Below, one piece after another: positions 35,139-43,659 of a stretch of DNA of 64,000 nucleotides. The notes under the pieces were generated by a model. It had not been told where the DNA came from, did no database searches, and saw nothing but the letters and a program-made list of their open reading frames with translations. Source of the stretch: Polyangiaceae bacterium (GTDB lineage Bacteria; Myxococcota_A; Polyangia; Polyangiales; Polyangiaceae); the NCBI GenBank assembly GCA_019637295.1, contig JAHBVX010000016.1, positions 62,001 to 126,000 of the forward strand, written 5' to 3'. The position numbers and the translations under genes are program-made. Position 1 is the first letter of the stretch; every line of letters starts with the position of its first letter.

Positions 35139-36878
35139 ATGCGCGCGCTCGTGGTCCTCACCGTCGTGCTGGCGGCCTGCGCGCCCCGGCCCGGTCCAGC
35201 CGAGGCGCCGACGGCGGCGCCTACCGACGGCGCGGCGCCCGCTCCGGCGCCCGTCGGCGAGCCGCGCGCCGCGGTGGACGCGACGCTGACCCTGCGCGGC
35301 CCGGTGGACGCGAGGCGCGCCGAGGTCGACGTGGAGCTGACCCTGCCCCTTCACTGGGTGCCGCACGGCTTCGAGTCGCTGCAGGTGCGCTTCCGGGACG
35401 AAGCGTTCCGCAAGGGCCCGAGCGGCTACGCCCGCTTCGTCGATCGCATCCACGACGACGGCAGCTACCGGGCTTGGACCCCCGAGTTCGAGCGCCCGAG
35501 CTCCGGCTCGCTGCGCGTGCGCTATCGGGTTCGGCTCGACCATCACGAGTACGATCCCGTAGTGGGGCTCGACGAGGTGCCGCACCCCACGGCGCGAGGC
35601 TGGTTCGTCAACGGTCGCGCGATCTTGCCGACGGTCCACGTCGTGACCGCGGGCGACAGACAGAGGGAGATTGATCTGGCGGCGACGTTGCGGCTCTCGC
35701 TGCCCGAGGGCTGGTCGAGCGCGTCGTCGGTCGCGGCCGGCGCCGGCCCGAGCTGGCAGGCGTCGTCCCTCGCGGAGCTGCGCCACGCGCTTTACTACAC
35801 GGGTCGGTTCCTGGAGCGACGCGTACAGGTGGGGGGCACGACTTTGGATCTGGTGACGCAAGACTTCACGGCCGAGCAGCTCGCCCCGCTCGAGCGCCTG
35901 ACCACGCGCACGCTCGAGCGCGCGAGCGTGCTCTTGGGCGCGCTCCCCGCGGAGCGGCTGCTCTTGGTCGTCGATCGAGGCGCCGAGCGCGCCGGCGGGG
36001 TGGTCGGCAAGGGTATCTCGCTGCTCTACGATCGCGAGCCGGACGACCGTGCGTCGTCCCCGATGGGCGTGGTCGTGGTGCACGAGCTGATCCACCTCTG
36101 GAATCGCGCCGACGCGTGGTGGCTGAACGAGGGCGTGACGCGCTACTTCGAGCAGGTGCTCGCGGCGCGGCTCGATGGTGTGGGCGCGCGCGAGGCCGGG
36201 CAGCGCTTGGCGGACCTGGCCACGCGCTACGGGGCGGTCCACACCCGGGCCAGCGTCGCCGAGGCCACCGAGTCCGAGGCCTACGCGGCGGGCGCGCTGT
36301 GGGCGTTCTGTGTGGACGCGGAGCTGCGCGCCGCGAGCAGCTCGCTCTTCGCGGTACATCGCGCCGCGCGCGAAGCCGCCGGCAGCGGGCGCGCCCTGAG
36401 CAGCGAAGGCTTCCTGCGCGCGCTTCAGCAGGCGTCGCCCGAGGTGTATCGCTACGCCGCGCAGCTGCTGGCGGCGCCGGGTCCGATCGACGTGACGCCC
36501 TGCCTGAAGCGCGCGGGCTACGGCGTGCGGGTGAGGGAAGTCCAGAGCTTCACCGCCGAGGCGCTCGCGCTGCAGGTGCTCGGGATCTCCGGGCACGACG
36601 TGGACTCCGCGACAGTGCTCCGCGTGCAGCCCGCGTCGCCCCTGCGCGCCGGCGACGAGATCCTTCGTGTCGGTCGCGCTCCCGTCCGCTCCATGGACGA
36701 GGTGAGCGAGGCGCTGGCCTCCCTGCGCCCGGGAACTCGCGCTCTGTTGTCGGTGCGACGCGGTGCCGGCGAGGAGCGGGTGGGCGTGGTGGTGCCGGAC
36801 TTGCCCGCCGACAAGCGCCTTCGGCGCAAGCGCTGGGTCGTGACCTCCGCGCCGGCGACGTCGCCCCTCACGGACTGA
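35139..36878 (+). CDS. M61-like gluzincin metallopeptidase lipoprotein with PDZ domain
   Basis: A 579-residue protein from ATG 35139. The signal ends in a lipobox (VVLAAC, Cys about 12) followed by a Pro/Ala linker. Residues about 45-215 form a beta-rich N-terminal domain. The zinc site is HELIH (in VVVVHELIHLWNRADAWWLN, near 310) with the third ligand in NEGVTRYFE. This matches M61 glycyl aminopeptidases and related gluzincins. The C-terminal part (about 485-570: VDSATVLRVQPASPLRAGDE) is a PDZ domain, as in M61 members. Activity on surface or periplasmic substrates is expected. The start inside this frame avoids overlapping the upstream membrane-protein gene. Confidence 0.8.
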   Translation: MRALVVLTVVLAACAPRPGPAEAPTAAPTDGAAPAPAPVGEPRAAVDATLTLRGPVDARRAEVDVELTLPLHWVPHGFESLQVRFRDEAFRKGPSGYARFVDRIHDDGSYRAWTPEFERPSSGSLRVRYRVRLDHHEYDPVVGLDEVPHPTARGWFVNGRAILPTVHVVTAGDRQREIDLAATLRLSLPEGWSSASSVAAGAGPSWQASSLAELRHALYYTGRFLERRVQVGGTTLDLVTQDFTAEQLAPLERLTTRTLERASVLLGALPAERLLLVVDRGAERAGGVVGKGISLLYDREPDDRASSPMGVVVVHELIHLWNRADAWWLNEGVTRYFEQVLAARLDGVGAREAGQRLADLATRYGAVHTRASVAEATESEAYAAGALWAFCVDAELRAASSSLFAVHRAAREAAGSGRALSSEGFLRALQQASPEVYRYAAQLLAAPGPIDVTPCLKRAGYGVRVREVQSFTAEALALQVLGISGHDVDSATVLRVQPASPLRAGDEILRVGRAPVRSMDEVSEALASLRPGTRALLSVRRGAGEERVGVVVPDLPADKRLRRKRWVVTSAPATSPLTD

Positions 36879-36884
36879 GCTCGC

Positions 36885-37094
36885 TCAGCTGGCGACCGGG
36901 CTGACGACCACCTGCGAGTCCGTGTGTCGCCACACGAACGTCGCCCAGGCGAAGACGTCCGCGGTGCTCTGGATGAAACGTCGATCCGACGGCAGATCCC
37001 TGATCTCGAACACCATCACGGACGCGCCGTCCAGGTGGGGAAAGTAGGCGTTCTGGTCGTTCCAGACGCCGACGAAGTGCTTCGGCCGTTTCAT
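36885..37094 (-). CDS. Small hypothetical protein
   Basis: A 69-residue protein (MKRPKHFVGVWNDQNAYFPH, then LDGASVMVFEIRDLPSDRRF). The composition looks like a real folded protein, with aromatic residues spread throughout (WATFVWRHTD), and the opposite strand has no competing gene. No motif or family. It converges on the M61-like gene (six bases apart) and has its promoter in the short gap before the arginine-deiminase-fold gene. Start ATG chosen for lack of alternatives. Confidence 0.5.
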   Translation of the reverse strand: MKRPKHFVGVWNDQNAYFPHLDGASVMVFEIRDLPSDRRFIQSTADVFAWATFVWRHTDSQVVVSPVAS

Positions 37095-37209
37095 CGAGGG
37101 TGGCTCGTGCGAACGCCTAGTCCGACGGGCGTGCGGCCCCCGCTATTCAGACGACCCTTTACGCCTCCGACGGACTACGGAATGACTCGGGCGGCAGCAG
37201 GAGACGACC

Positions 37210-38112
37210 TTGACGGATCTGTATTTCATGTCACCGCCGGGCCGAGGCTGGGCGCTGCGCGGTCGAGCGAACTTTCGCAGCGCCGAGGCGAGCCCGGTGG
37301 ACGCGCGGGGCGCGCGACGCGAGTGGCTCGCGCTGGCGCGTCGCATCGAGCAGCGGGGGGGCCGGGTGTGCGTGCTTCCGCCGGACGACGCGCTGACCGG
37401 GTTACCCTACGCCGCCGAGGCCGGCCACCCGCTCCCGCCTCGCGCTGGCGGTCGCCCGCGCTTCATCTTGCCGCGTATGTTCGCGGCGCATCGACGGGGA
37501 GAGCGGGAGCTCTGGGCGCCGCTGGTCGAGCGACTCGGCTTCGAGCTCATCGACCTACCCGAGACCGCGCTCTGGGAGGGCCAAGGTGACGTCGCCTGGT
37601 TCGACGACGTGACGCTGCTGTTTCACGGCGGAAGAACGAATCGCGCGGGGCTCGACGCGGCCGCCTCGCACTTCGACGGGGAGCTGCTCACCCTCGAGCT
37701 GCGACAGCCGGCGTTTCACGGGAACATGGCCGTGTTGCCGCTGGGCGCGGTGGATCGGCTGCTCGTGTGCCACGACGTGATCGTCGGAGATGGCTCGAGG
37801 CGACTCGCCGAGCGCTTCGGCAGCGAGCGGCTCATCGCCGTGAGTGAGGCCGAGATCCGCAGCTACGCGACCAACGGCCTGCCCGTCGGCGATGCGTGGC
37901 TCGTCCCCGCGGTGGCCCCAGCGCGCGTGCAGGCGCTGGTCGCCGAGCTGGGCCTGCAGGTGGAGCCGCTGACCATGACCGAGCTGTGCGAGAAGGCGGG
38001 CGGCGCGTCGCGCTGTCTGGTGTGCGTGTTTCCGAACGGCAGCCGCTGGCTCGAGATCCCCGCGGAGTACTCCCTGGCGCATGCGAGTGAGGAGCTCGAC
38101 CGTGACGGCTGA
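37210..38112 (+). CDS. Amidinotransferase/dimethylarginine-hydrolase fold protein
   Basis: A 300-residue protein. TTG 37210 is the likely start because AGGAG stands seven bases before it; ATG 37228 is the alternative. The guanidine-modifying fold is shown by EGQGDVAWFDDVTLLFHGGRTN (about 122-143, acidic pair), FHGNMAVLPLGAVD (about 170-183, catalytic His) and a C-terminal Cys in GGASRCLVCVFPN (about 262-274). These are the Glu/Asp, His and Cys positions of the arginine deiminase superfamily. The exact reaction cannot be told. An amidinotransferase, agmatine deiminase or dimethylargininase activity are all possible. Coupled to the next gene by an overlap. Confidence 0.7.
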   Translation: MTDLYFMSPPGRGWALRGRANFRSAEASPVDARGARREWLALARRIEQRGGRVCVLPPDDALTGLPYAAEAGHPLPPRAGGRPRFILPRMFAAHRRGERELWAPLVERLGFELIDLPETALWEGQGDVAWFDDVTLLFHGGRTNRAGLDAAASHFDGELLTLELRQPAFHGNMAVLPLGAVDRLLVCHDVIVGDGSRRLAERFGSERLIAVSEAEIRSYATNGLPVGDAWLVPAVAPARVQALVAELGLQVEPLTMTELCEKAGGASRCLVCVFPNGSRWLEIPAEYSLAHASEELDRDG

Positions 38113-38908
38113 CGTGCTCGGCGCGATGGCGGCGGAGTTCTTCGGTAGGCACCCGGATGTCTCGCTGGGAGCGCTTGGCTCGCGCAGCAACCGCGAGCGG
38201 CTCGATCTCGAGCCCTTCGGTGTGCGCGCGGCGTTCTTCGCGGCGGAGGAGCACCCCTCGCTGGTGGAGCGGTATCGCGACGCCAACGCCCTGGCCTTCC
38301 CGGGTGATCTCTCGCTGCCAGGCTGGGTGCTGTCGGACTTGTATCTGCTGCCCGGCGCCATCGGGCTGTTGACCTGTCCGGGGCACTTCTTGGATGTCCC
38401 CACGCGCAAGCGCTTGGGCCTGGGGCCGGACGAGCTGGCGATCGCCGCGGCGTACTACGGAGCGCCCACCATCGAGCCGGGCGTGTTCGTGGGCGTCAGC
38501 CTGCTCAGCCTCGCGCCCCGCATGCTGGCCGGCGCGTGGGTGAAGGCGCTGACGCTGCGCATGCTGCGCGCTCGTGTGCTGCGCGGGGTGGCGCAGTGGA
38601 AGAGCCCCGCGGTGCGCGTGCACACCCGGATGGGTGCGCTGCGCGTCGTCTCGAGCGTCCCCGGGACGCACGAGTTTCGGGCCCGGAGCTTCGTGTACGA
38701 GAGCGACTTGTCGAACGACCAGCGCTGGCTGCGCAGCATGGCGCGTCGCGCGACCTCCGTGCCGGATCTGCGCATCCCCTCCTCGGACGAGGACCGGCTC
38801 TCTGCGCTGTGCGAGCGGGCGGAGGCCGGAGAGACGATCTGGGTGGTACCACCCGGCCTCGACGCCAGCGGCAACGTGCTGGTGAAGCTAGGCGTGTTCG
38901 ACGGCTGA
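38102..38908 (+). CDS. Unknown protein coupled to the arginine-deiminase-fold gene
   Basis: A 268-residue protein from GTG 38102; GAGGAG seven bases upstream supports it over the upstream ATG at 38,081. It overlaps the stop of the preceding gene by 11 bases. The sequence is soluble and mixed (TADVLGAMAAEFFGRHPDVS, LPGAIGLLTCPGHFLDVPTR, YYGAPTIEPGVFVGVSLLSL), with no motif I know. Two hydrophobic stretches around 95-160 are too broken up for membrane segments. Tight coupling implies joint function with the enzyme upstream. Confidence 0.7.
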   Translation: MTADVLGAMAAEFFGRHPDVSLGALGSRSNRERLDLEPFGVRAAFFAAEEHPSLVERYRDANALAFPGDLSLPGWVLSDLYLLPGAIGLLTCPGHFLDVPTRKRLGLGPDELAIAAAYYGAPTIEPGVFVGVSLLSLAPRMLAGAWVKALTLRMLRARVLRGVAQWKSPAVRVHTRMGALRVVSSVPGTHEFRARSFVYESDLSNDQRWLRSMARRATSVPDLRIPSSDEDRLSALCERAEAGETIWVVPPGLDASGNVLVKLGVFDG

Positions 38909-38909
38909 C

Positions 38910-39743
38910 TCAGCGCTTGGCCAGGGCCGCGCGTCGCAGCGACTCCAGGCGCTCTTTCGCCCTGGCCTTGTCCGCGCCATCCGGCAGCTGCCCGAGCGCG
39001 CGGGCGTAGGTCTCGAGGCTCTCGCTCGGGACGGGCGCGACCCGGGGGATCGCGCCCTGCAGCTCCCGGTGCAGCGCCTCCGGGATGATCTGGTGCACCG
39101 CCGCGTGCAGCTCGATGACGTAGTCGACCCAGCGGCCGTTGCCGGTCGCGAGCGCGAGCTCGAGCGCGTAGTGCAGCGCCGCGCTGCGCGTGCTGTCCAC
39201 GATGGCCACGCCGCGCTTGGCCTGATCGAGCACTTTGGTCAGGTGCGCGCGCAGGACGCTCTCGGCTTCGTCTGCGCGCCCTTCGGCGAGCGCGCGATCG
39301 GCCACGCGCCCGACCAACTCGAACACCTCCGCCTTCTGTGTTCCCGCGCTGGCCGAGTCAGCCAGCTCCCAGTCCTGGCTCGACGACGCCGGCGCCACGC
39401 TGGGCATCGAGACCTGCGTCGCGCGACCGTCGAGTGAGCCCTCCGGCGGCTCCACGTGCAGCTCGAGCAGCTCCCCGCCCACGAGCACCTGAGCCCCGGA
39501 CTCGATGTGACGCACGCCCGTGATGCGCTCGCCATTGACGAATACGCCGTTCGCGCTGTCCAGGTCCTCCACCGTGATCCAGTCGGGGTGGACCACCAAC
39601 CGGGCGTGACGACGACTCACCCGGGGGTGATCGAGCACGAGCTGACAGGACGCGCTGCGGCCCAGCAGGTACTGGCCAGGAGCGAGAAACACGTCCGCTC
39701 CGCGAAATCTGAGGCGGACCGTCGTCAGCTCGCTCGCGGGCAT
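38910..39743 (-). CDS. FHA-domain protein
   Basis: A 277-residue protein. Residues about 8-100 form a forkhead-associated domain: YLLGRSASCQLVLDHPRVSR (GR and the S/R-x-H phosphothreonine-binding residues), RHARLVVHPDWITVEDLDSA and NGVFVNGERITG. The C-terminal 160 residues are a helical, TPR-like region of unknown role. FHA domains bind phosphothreonine on partners of Ser/Thr kinases, which are numerous in Myxococcota. It is the third gene of a minus-strand unit with the TerB-like and lipoprotein genes (10 bases to the TerB-like stop). Confidence 0.88.
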   Translation of the reverse strand: MPASELTTVRLRFRGADVFLAPGQYLLGRSASCQLVLDHPRVSRRHARLVVHPDWITVEDLDSANGVFVNGERITGVRHIESGAQVLVGGELLELHVEPPEGSLDGRATQVSMPSVAPASSSQDWELADSASAGTQKAEVFELVGRVADRALAEGRADEAESVLRAHLTKVLDQAKRGVAIVDSTRSAALHYALELALATGNGRWVDYVIELHAAVHQIIPEALHRELQGAIPRVAPVPSESLETYARALGQLPDGADKARAKERLESLRRAALAKR

Positions 39744-39753
39744 CGTCGATGCC

Positions 39754-40122
39754 TCAAGCCTCGCCTTCGACGATGTTCCACTCGCTGCGCAACCACTCGA
39801 GCAACCCCGCCTCGCTGGACTGGATGACGTCGCTCTCGGCGACGCGCACGAGCGCCACGTACAACAGCTCTCGCGCGTCCTGGTCCGTGACCCGCTTGGC
39901 GGCCTCGCGGATCCCGGCTTCGTCCGGCAGGGTCTGCGCGGCCTCGTCCATGACCTGCCAGAAGCGCCGTTCTCCCATGGCCAGCGCGAGGTCCCCGAGC
40001 TCCTCTTGCTCGCCGTCCGTGAAGCGCCCGTCGAGGCGTACGAGCAGGCGCAAGAGCGCGGCGAGGGCGAGCTGATCCGACGGCGCGAGGTCCTTCAGCG
40101 GTAGCGGTTCGTGGGACGACAC
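39754..40122 (-). CDS. TerB-like helical protein
   Basis: A 122-residue, all-helical protein (MSSHEPLPLKDLAPSDQLAL, then LLRLLVRLDGRFTDGEQEEL and LGDLALAMGERRFWQVMDEA). The LDG-x2-TDGE-x2-EL pattern resembles the acidic, metal-binding loop repeats of TerB (tellurite-resistance type) domains, here probably a reduced copy. Such small TerB-like proteins often accompany signalling genes; here it precedes an FHA protein and follows a lipoprotein. Function unknown. Confidence 0.65.
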   Translation of the reverse strand: MSSHEPLPLKDLAPSDQLALAALLRLLVRLDGRFTDGEQEELGDLALAMGERRFWQVMDEAAQTLPDEAGIREAAKRVTDQDARELLYVALVRVAESDVIQSSEAGLLEWLRSEWNIVEGEA

Positions 40123-40135
40123 GTCGGGCTCCAGC

Positions 40136-40762
40136 TCAGGTGCCAGGCGGGAACAGGTTTTGTACGACCTCCGAGAGGTCCTTGACGGTTCCGGGCTTCA
40201 TACCGGTTGCCGGGTGGGGCCACGCGAAGGTGCGCGCGTTCACCTGGTTGCAGGAGAACGAGATCAGCACGTCGTAGGGCTGCGCGCCGGACGAGAACGA
40301 GATGCCCATCTCGGCGTACATGCAGCCTGCGTGAGCGTTGTCGAAGTTGCTCTCCTTGCCCAGGATGGCGGCGAGATCCTTCTTGAGCCCCTCGTCGATG
40401 ACCTGGGTCTGACCGAGGATGCGGAAGCCATGGAAGCGGGGCGTCGTGTCCTGCACGGGCGCCGGAGCTGCGGCGCCTTGGCCGGTGCCCGGCAACAGCC
40501 CCGGCGGCAAGAGCCCCGGCGGGATCAGCTGCTGTAGCCCCGCGGCGCCCTGCTGCACCCACTGCGAGATCTCCGGCGGCAGCCCAGGGATGGCGCCGGG
40601 CTGACCCGGAGCGGCGGCGGTGGGCTGCGGCTCGTAGTTCTGCAACCGGAAGGCGGTCACGTTGGAGGACACCAGGGTGTCGAACGGTGCGGCGGGCTTC
40701 TTGGCGCAGCCCACGGTTGTGACGGCGACGACCAAGACTCCAAGGGTGAGGGCAGATCTCAT
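40136..40762 (-). CDS. Lipoprotein of unknown function
   Basis: A 208-residue protein from ATG 40762. The signal peptide MRSALTLGVLVVAVTTVGC ends with Cys at the lipobox. A Pro/Ala/Gln/Gly-rich segment follows (about 40-105), then a compact domain of about 100 residues (RFHGFRILGQTQVIDEGLKK, AHAGCMYAEMGISFSSGAQP, YDVLISFSCNQVNARTFAWP) with two Cys. The family is not recognised. It is the first gene of the unit lipoprotein - TerB-like - FHA; 13 bases separate it from the TerB-like start. Confidence 0.8.
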   Translation of the reverse strand: MRSALTLGVLVVAVTTVGCAKKPAAPFDTLVSSNVTAFRLQNYEPQPTAAAPGQPGAIPGLPPEISQWVQQGAAGLQQLIPPGLLPPGLLPGTGQGAAAPAPVQDTTPRFHGFRILGQTQVIDEGLKKDLAAILGKESNFDNAHAGCMYAEMGISFSSGAQPYDVLISFSCNQVNARTFAWPHPATGMKPGTVKDLSEVVQNLFPPGT

Positions 40763-40874
40763 GGTGCTTTCGTAGACAGTTTTGCTCGGCCCGTCCAGCC
40801 ACCCGGCCCGCCGCTGGCGAAACCGCACGGGAAACCGCTGTGCAATCGCCACTGTCGGCCCCACAGTCCGGGGC

Positions 40875-41792
40875 ATGAAGAAGGTCGTCGTCTCCGGCGC
40901 CACGGGGTTCATCGGCGGCGCGTTGGTCCGCGCCCTCGCCGAGCGTGGTGACGCCGTGACCGTGCTCTCCCGGCGCGTGGCGGGCGTGGCGGCGCCACCC
41001 GGGGGCTCCGTGGTGCAGTGGGAGCCGGAGGCGGCGGGCGACTGGCATCGCGCGCTCGACGGCGCGGACGCCGTCGTGCATCTCGCGGGCGAGCAAGCGG
41101 TGGGCGCGCGCTGGACCCGCGCGGCGAAGGAGCGCATCCGCGCGAGCCGGGTGCGCAGCACCGAACAGCTCGTGCTCGCGATGCGAGAGGCCCAAGCGAA
41201 GCCCGCCGTCTTGGTGTGCGCGTCGGCCGTGGGTTACTACGGCGCGCGTGCGCCGGAGGTGGAGCTCGACGAGGGCGCGCCGGCAGGCACCGACTTCCTC
41301 GCGTCGGTGTGCGTCGAGTGGGAGAGCGCTGCGCGCCAGGCGAGTGAGCTCGGCGTGCGGGTGGTCTGCGCGCGGCTCGGCATCGTGCTGGGCCCTGGCG
41401 GCGGAGCGCTCGCGGAGATGGTCAAGCCCTTCAGGGCGTTCGCTGGGGGTCCCATCGGTTCGGGTGAGCAGGTCGTGTCCTGGGTCGCCCTGCAGGACGC
41501 GGTGGCCATCCTGCTGCGGCTGCTCGACGAACAATCCGTGTCGGGCCCGGTGAACGTGGTGGCGCCCGCGGCGGTCGACAACGCGACGCTGTCGCGCGCG
41601 ATCGGCGAGGCGCTCGGTCGGCCGTCGTGGCTTCGGGTGCCCGGCCTGGCGCTGCGCGCGCGCTTCGGCGAGGGCGCCGAGCCGCTGCTCACGGGCCAGC
41701 GGGCGGTACCCGGCGTCTTGCGCCGCCTCGGCTACCAGTGGGTGTTTCCGGAGCTCGAGCCCGCGCTTCGCGCGGCGCTGGCCGCGGGTTGA
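40875..41792 (+). CDS. YfcH/TIGR01777-type NAD-dependent epimerase
   Basis: A 305-residue protein from ATG 40875. It starts MKKVVVSGATGFIGGALVRA with the Gly-rich Rossmann loop. Residues 60-75 (ALDGADAVVHLAGEQAVGAR) and RIRASRVRSTEQLVLAMREA fit the extended short-chain dehydrogenase family TIGR01777. A C-terminal DUF1731-like end is present (PSWLRVPGLALRARFGEGAE, LTGQRAVPGVLRRLGYQWVF). Substrate unknown; the family is often linked to cell division or nucleotide sugar metabolism, without proof. The stop is five bases from the convergent HEAT/TPR gene. Confidence 0.88.
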   Translation: MKKVVVSGATGFIGGALVRALAERGDAVTVLSRRVAGVAAPPGGSVVQWEPEAAGDWHRALDGADAVVHLAGEQAVGARWTRAAKERIRASRVRSTEQLVLAMREAQAKPAVLVCASAVGYYGARAPEVELDEGAPAGTDFLASVCVEWESAARQASELGVRVVCARLGIVLGPGGGALAEMVKPFRAFAGGPIGSGEQVVSWVALQDAVAILLRLLDEQSVSGPVNVVAPAAVDNATLSRAIGEALGRPSWLRVPGLALRARFGEGAEPLLTGQRAVPGVLRRLGYQWVFPELEPALRAALAAG

Positions 41793-41796
41793 GGGG

Positions 41797-43659
41797 TCAG
41801 ACGGCGATCCCGCGGCTCTGCAGCAGCTCCTTCAGCGTGGAGCGCAACCCCTCGGAAGACTGCGGATAGGCCGAGCGCGCCAGCTCGAAGAACCGCCCCC
41901 CTCGCGCCATCTTGAGCGCGGTGACGGAGGCGTTGCGCTCGTCCGCGCTGCCGTGTTCGAGCACACTGAGCATCAGCTCCGCGGCGTCGAGCACGTCGAT
42001 GCGAGCGAGCGCGCGCAGCGCAGCGAGCCTCGCGTTCGGGCTGTGAGCGGTGCGGAAGATGCGCGCGAGCGGCTCGAAAGCGTGATCGAAGCGCAGCCGC
42101 TCCAGGGTCTCGGTGGCCTCGCTGACCACGGGCGGATGAGGATCGAGCAGCGCTCGCTCCAGCGTGACGAAGGTGCGCTTGTAGAAGTAGCGTGAGAGCG
42201 CGCGGATGGCGGCCAACCGCACCGCCTCGTGGGGGCTCTGGAACAAGTGTTCGATGGGCGAGAGCAGCTGGTACAGACCGATCGGCGCGAGCTGCTCGGC
42301 GACCACGACCTGCGCGCGCGGTACGTCGTTCGGCGCCGCGGCCTCCACCGCCAGCCCGGCGAGCCGCGCGACCAGCGCGCTGCGCCGTGTTATCCGGTCC
42401 TCGGACTCCTGGGGATCGAGCAGCACGTCCGCAGCCGCCTCGGCGGGATTGCCGCGGTGCTCCCACTCCACCAGATCCTCGTGCCACACGTCCGGCGGTC
42501 CCACGTGCTCTCCGAGCCGCTCGTCGAGGGCGTCGGCCTCGAGCTGAGCGTCGAGGGCGCCCTGATAGCGGCGCGACGCCCGGTCGTAGTGTTCGCGCCG
42601 CGAGGCCTCGGATACGACCTCGGACAGCTTGCGGTAGAGTAGGCCCACCTGCGAGTAGCGCCCCGCCTCGGCGTTGGCGAGCAGGCTCGCCAGGAGGGCA
42701 TTCTCCGCCAGCTGCGCCGGGCCACCGCTCGTGAGGGTGGCGTCAGCCACCTGCTGCCACAGCTCGGCCTGCCGCAGCACGCCGGCGCTGGCGATGCGTC
42801 CGAGGCCCTGCTTGCGCGCATAGTCCGTCATCTCGCGGGCGACGCTGGCGGCCGCGGAGAACTCGCGTTGCGCCTGGGCGAGGCGCAGCGTGTGACCGTG
42901 CAGCCGCAACGCGTGATAGCGCAGGTTGTCCTCGGCCAAGATGCGGGTCGCGTTCACCGCGCCCTCCAGCACGTGCTCGAACGAACCCGTCAGCTCGCCG
43001 ATGGAGATCAGCACGTGGTAGCAGTCGAACGCGCGCTCTCTGAGCCCAGTGGACTCGAAGCGGTCCGCCGCCTCCTCGAGCAGGTGCACCGCGCCCACGG
43101 TGGCCTCGCGTTGGCCACGCGCGTCGTCCAGCATGCCGCTGGTGCGCGCGACGTTGAAGCGGGCCAGCCCGGCGGCGTACGCGTCTTGTCGCGCGTCGAT
43201 GCGATCCGCGAGCCGCGCCCAGAGGCTGCGCGCCATGCGCGCGTCCTGGGCCTTCTCGTAGTGGATGGCGGCGCGCACGAGCAGACCAGCCGAGTCGAAC
43301 TCCTGGGCGGCCTGCCGGTGATGACCGGCCGCGCTACGCGGCTCGAGCAGCGCCCAGCCACCGTAGGTGCGCCCGCGATCGACCGGCGGCACGTGACCGA
43401 GCAGTCGGGTCGCGCGCTGCTGGTCGCCCAGATACCAGGCGACGGACAGCGCGCCGCGGGCCTCGCCCAGCTGCTCCAGGGCGTCCCCCAGCAGCGCCGC
43501 ACACGAGGCGTAGTCGTCCTCGCGGCTGTGCGTGAGCAGCAGCGCGGCGATCAGCGACTGGGCTGCCTTGGCCGGACTCCGGCTCGACAGCTCGGCGCGC
43601 GCTCGGGTTCGCAGCTCGTCGAGGGTACCCGAGACAGAGGCGACGAAATACTGCAGCAT
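41797..43659 (-). CDS. TPR/HEAT-repeat protein
   Basis: A 620-residue, almost entirely helical protein. The first 400 residues have TPR-like helix pairs (AIHYEKAQDARMARSLWARL, LLEEAADRFESTGLRERAFD). The last 200 are HEAT-like repeats (HEAVRLAAIRALSRYFYKRT, PPVVSEATETLERLRFDHAF, NARLAALRALARIDVLDAAE). It is a scaffold without catalytic motifs. Its start ATG overlaps the stop of the VWA gene (TGATG), so the two proteins probably act together. It is the last gene of the five-gene minus-strand unit 41,797-47,547. Confidence 0.8.
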   Translation of the reverse strand: MLQYFVASVSGTLDELRTRARAELSSRSPAKAAQSLIAALLLTHSREDDYASCAALLGDALEQLGEARGALSVAWYLGDQQRATRLLGHVPPVDRGRTYGGWALLEPRSAAGHHRQAAQEFDSAGLLVRAAIHYEKAQDARMARSLWARLADRIDARQDAYAAGLARFNVARTSGMLDDARGQREATVGAVHLLEEAADRFESTGLRERAFDCYHVLISIGELTGSFEHVLEGAVNATRILAEDNLRYHALRLHGHTLRLAQAQREFSAAASVAREMTDYARKQGLGRIASAGVLRQAELWQQVADATLTSGGPAQLAENALLASLLANAEAGRYSQVGLLYRKLSEVVSEASRREHYDRASRRYQGALDAQLEADALDERLGEHVGPPDVWHEDLVEWEHRGNPAEAAADVLLDPQESEDRITRRSALVARLAGLAVEAAAPNDVPRAQVVVAEQLAPIGLYQLLSPIEHLFQSPHEAVRLAAIRALSRYFYKRTFVTLERALLDPHPPVVSEATETLERLRFDHAFEPLARIFRTAHSPNARLAALRALARIDVLDAAELMLSVLEHGSADERNASVTALKMARGGRFFELARSAYPQSSEGLRSTLKELLQSRGIAV

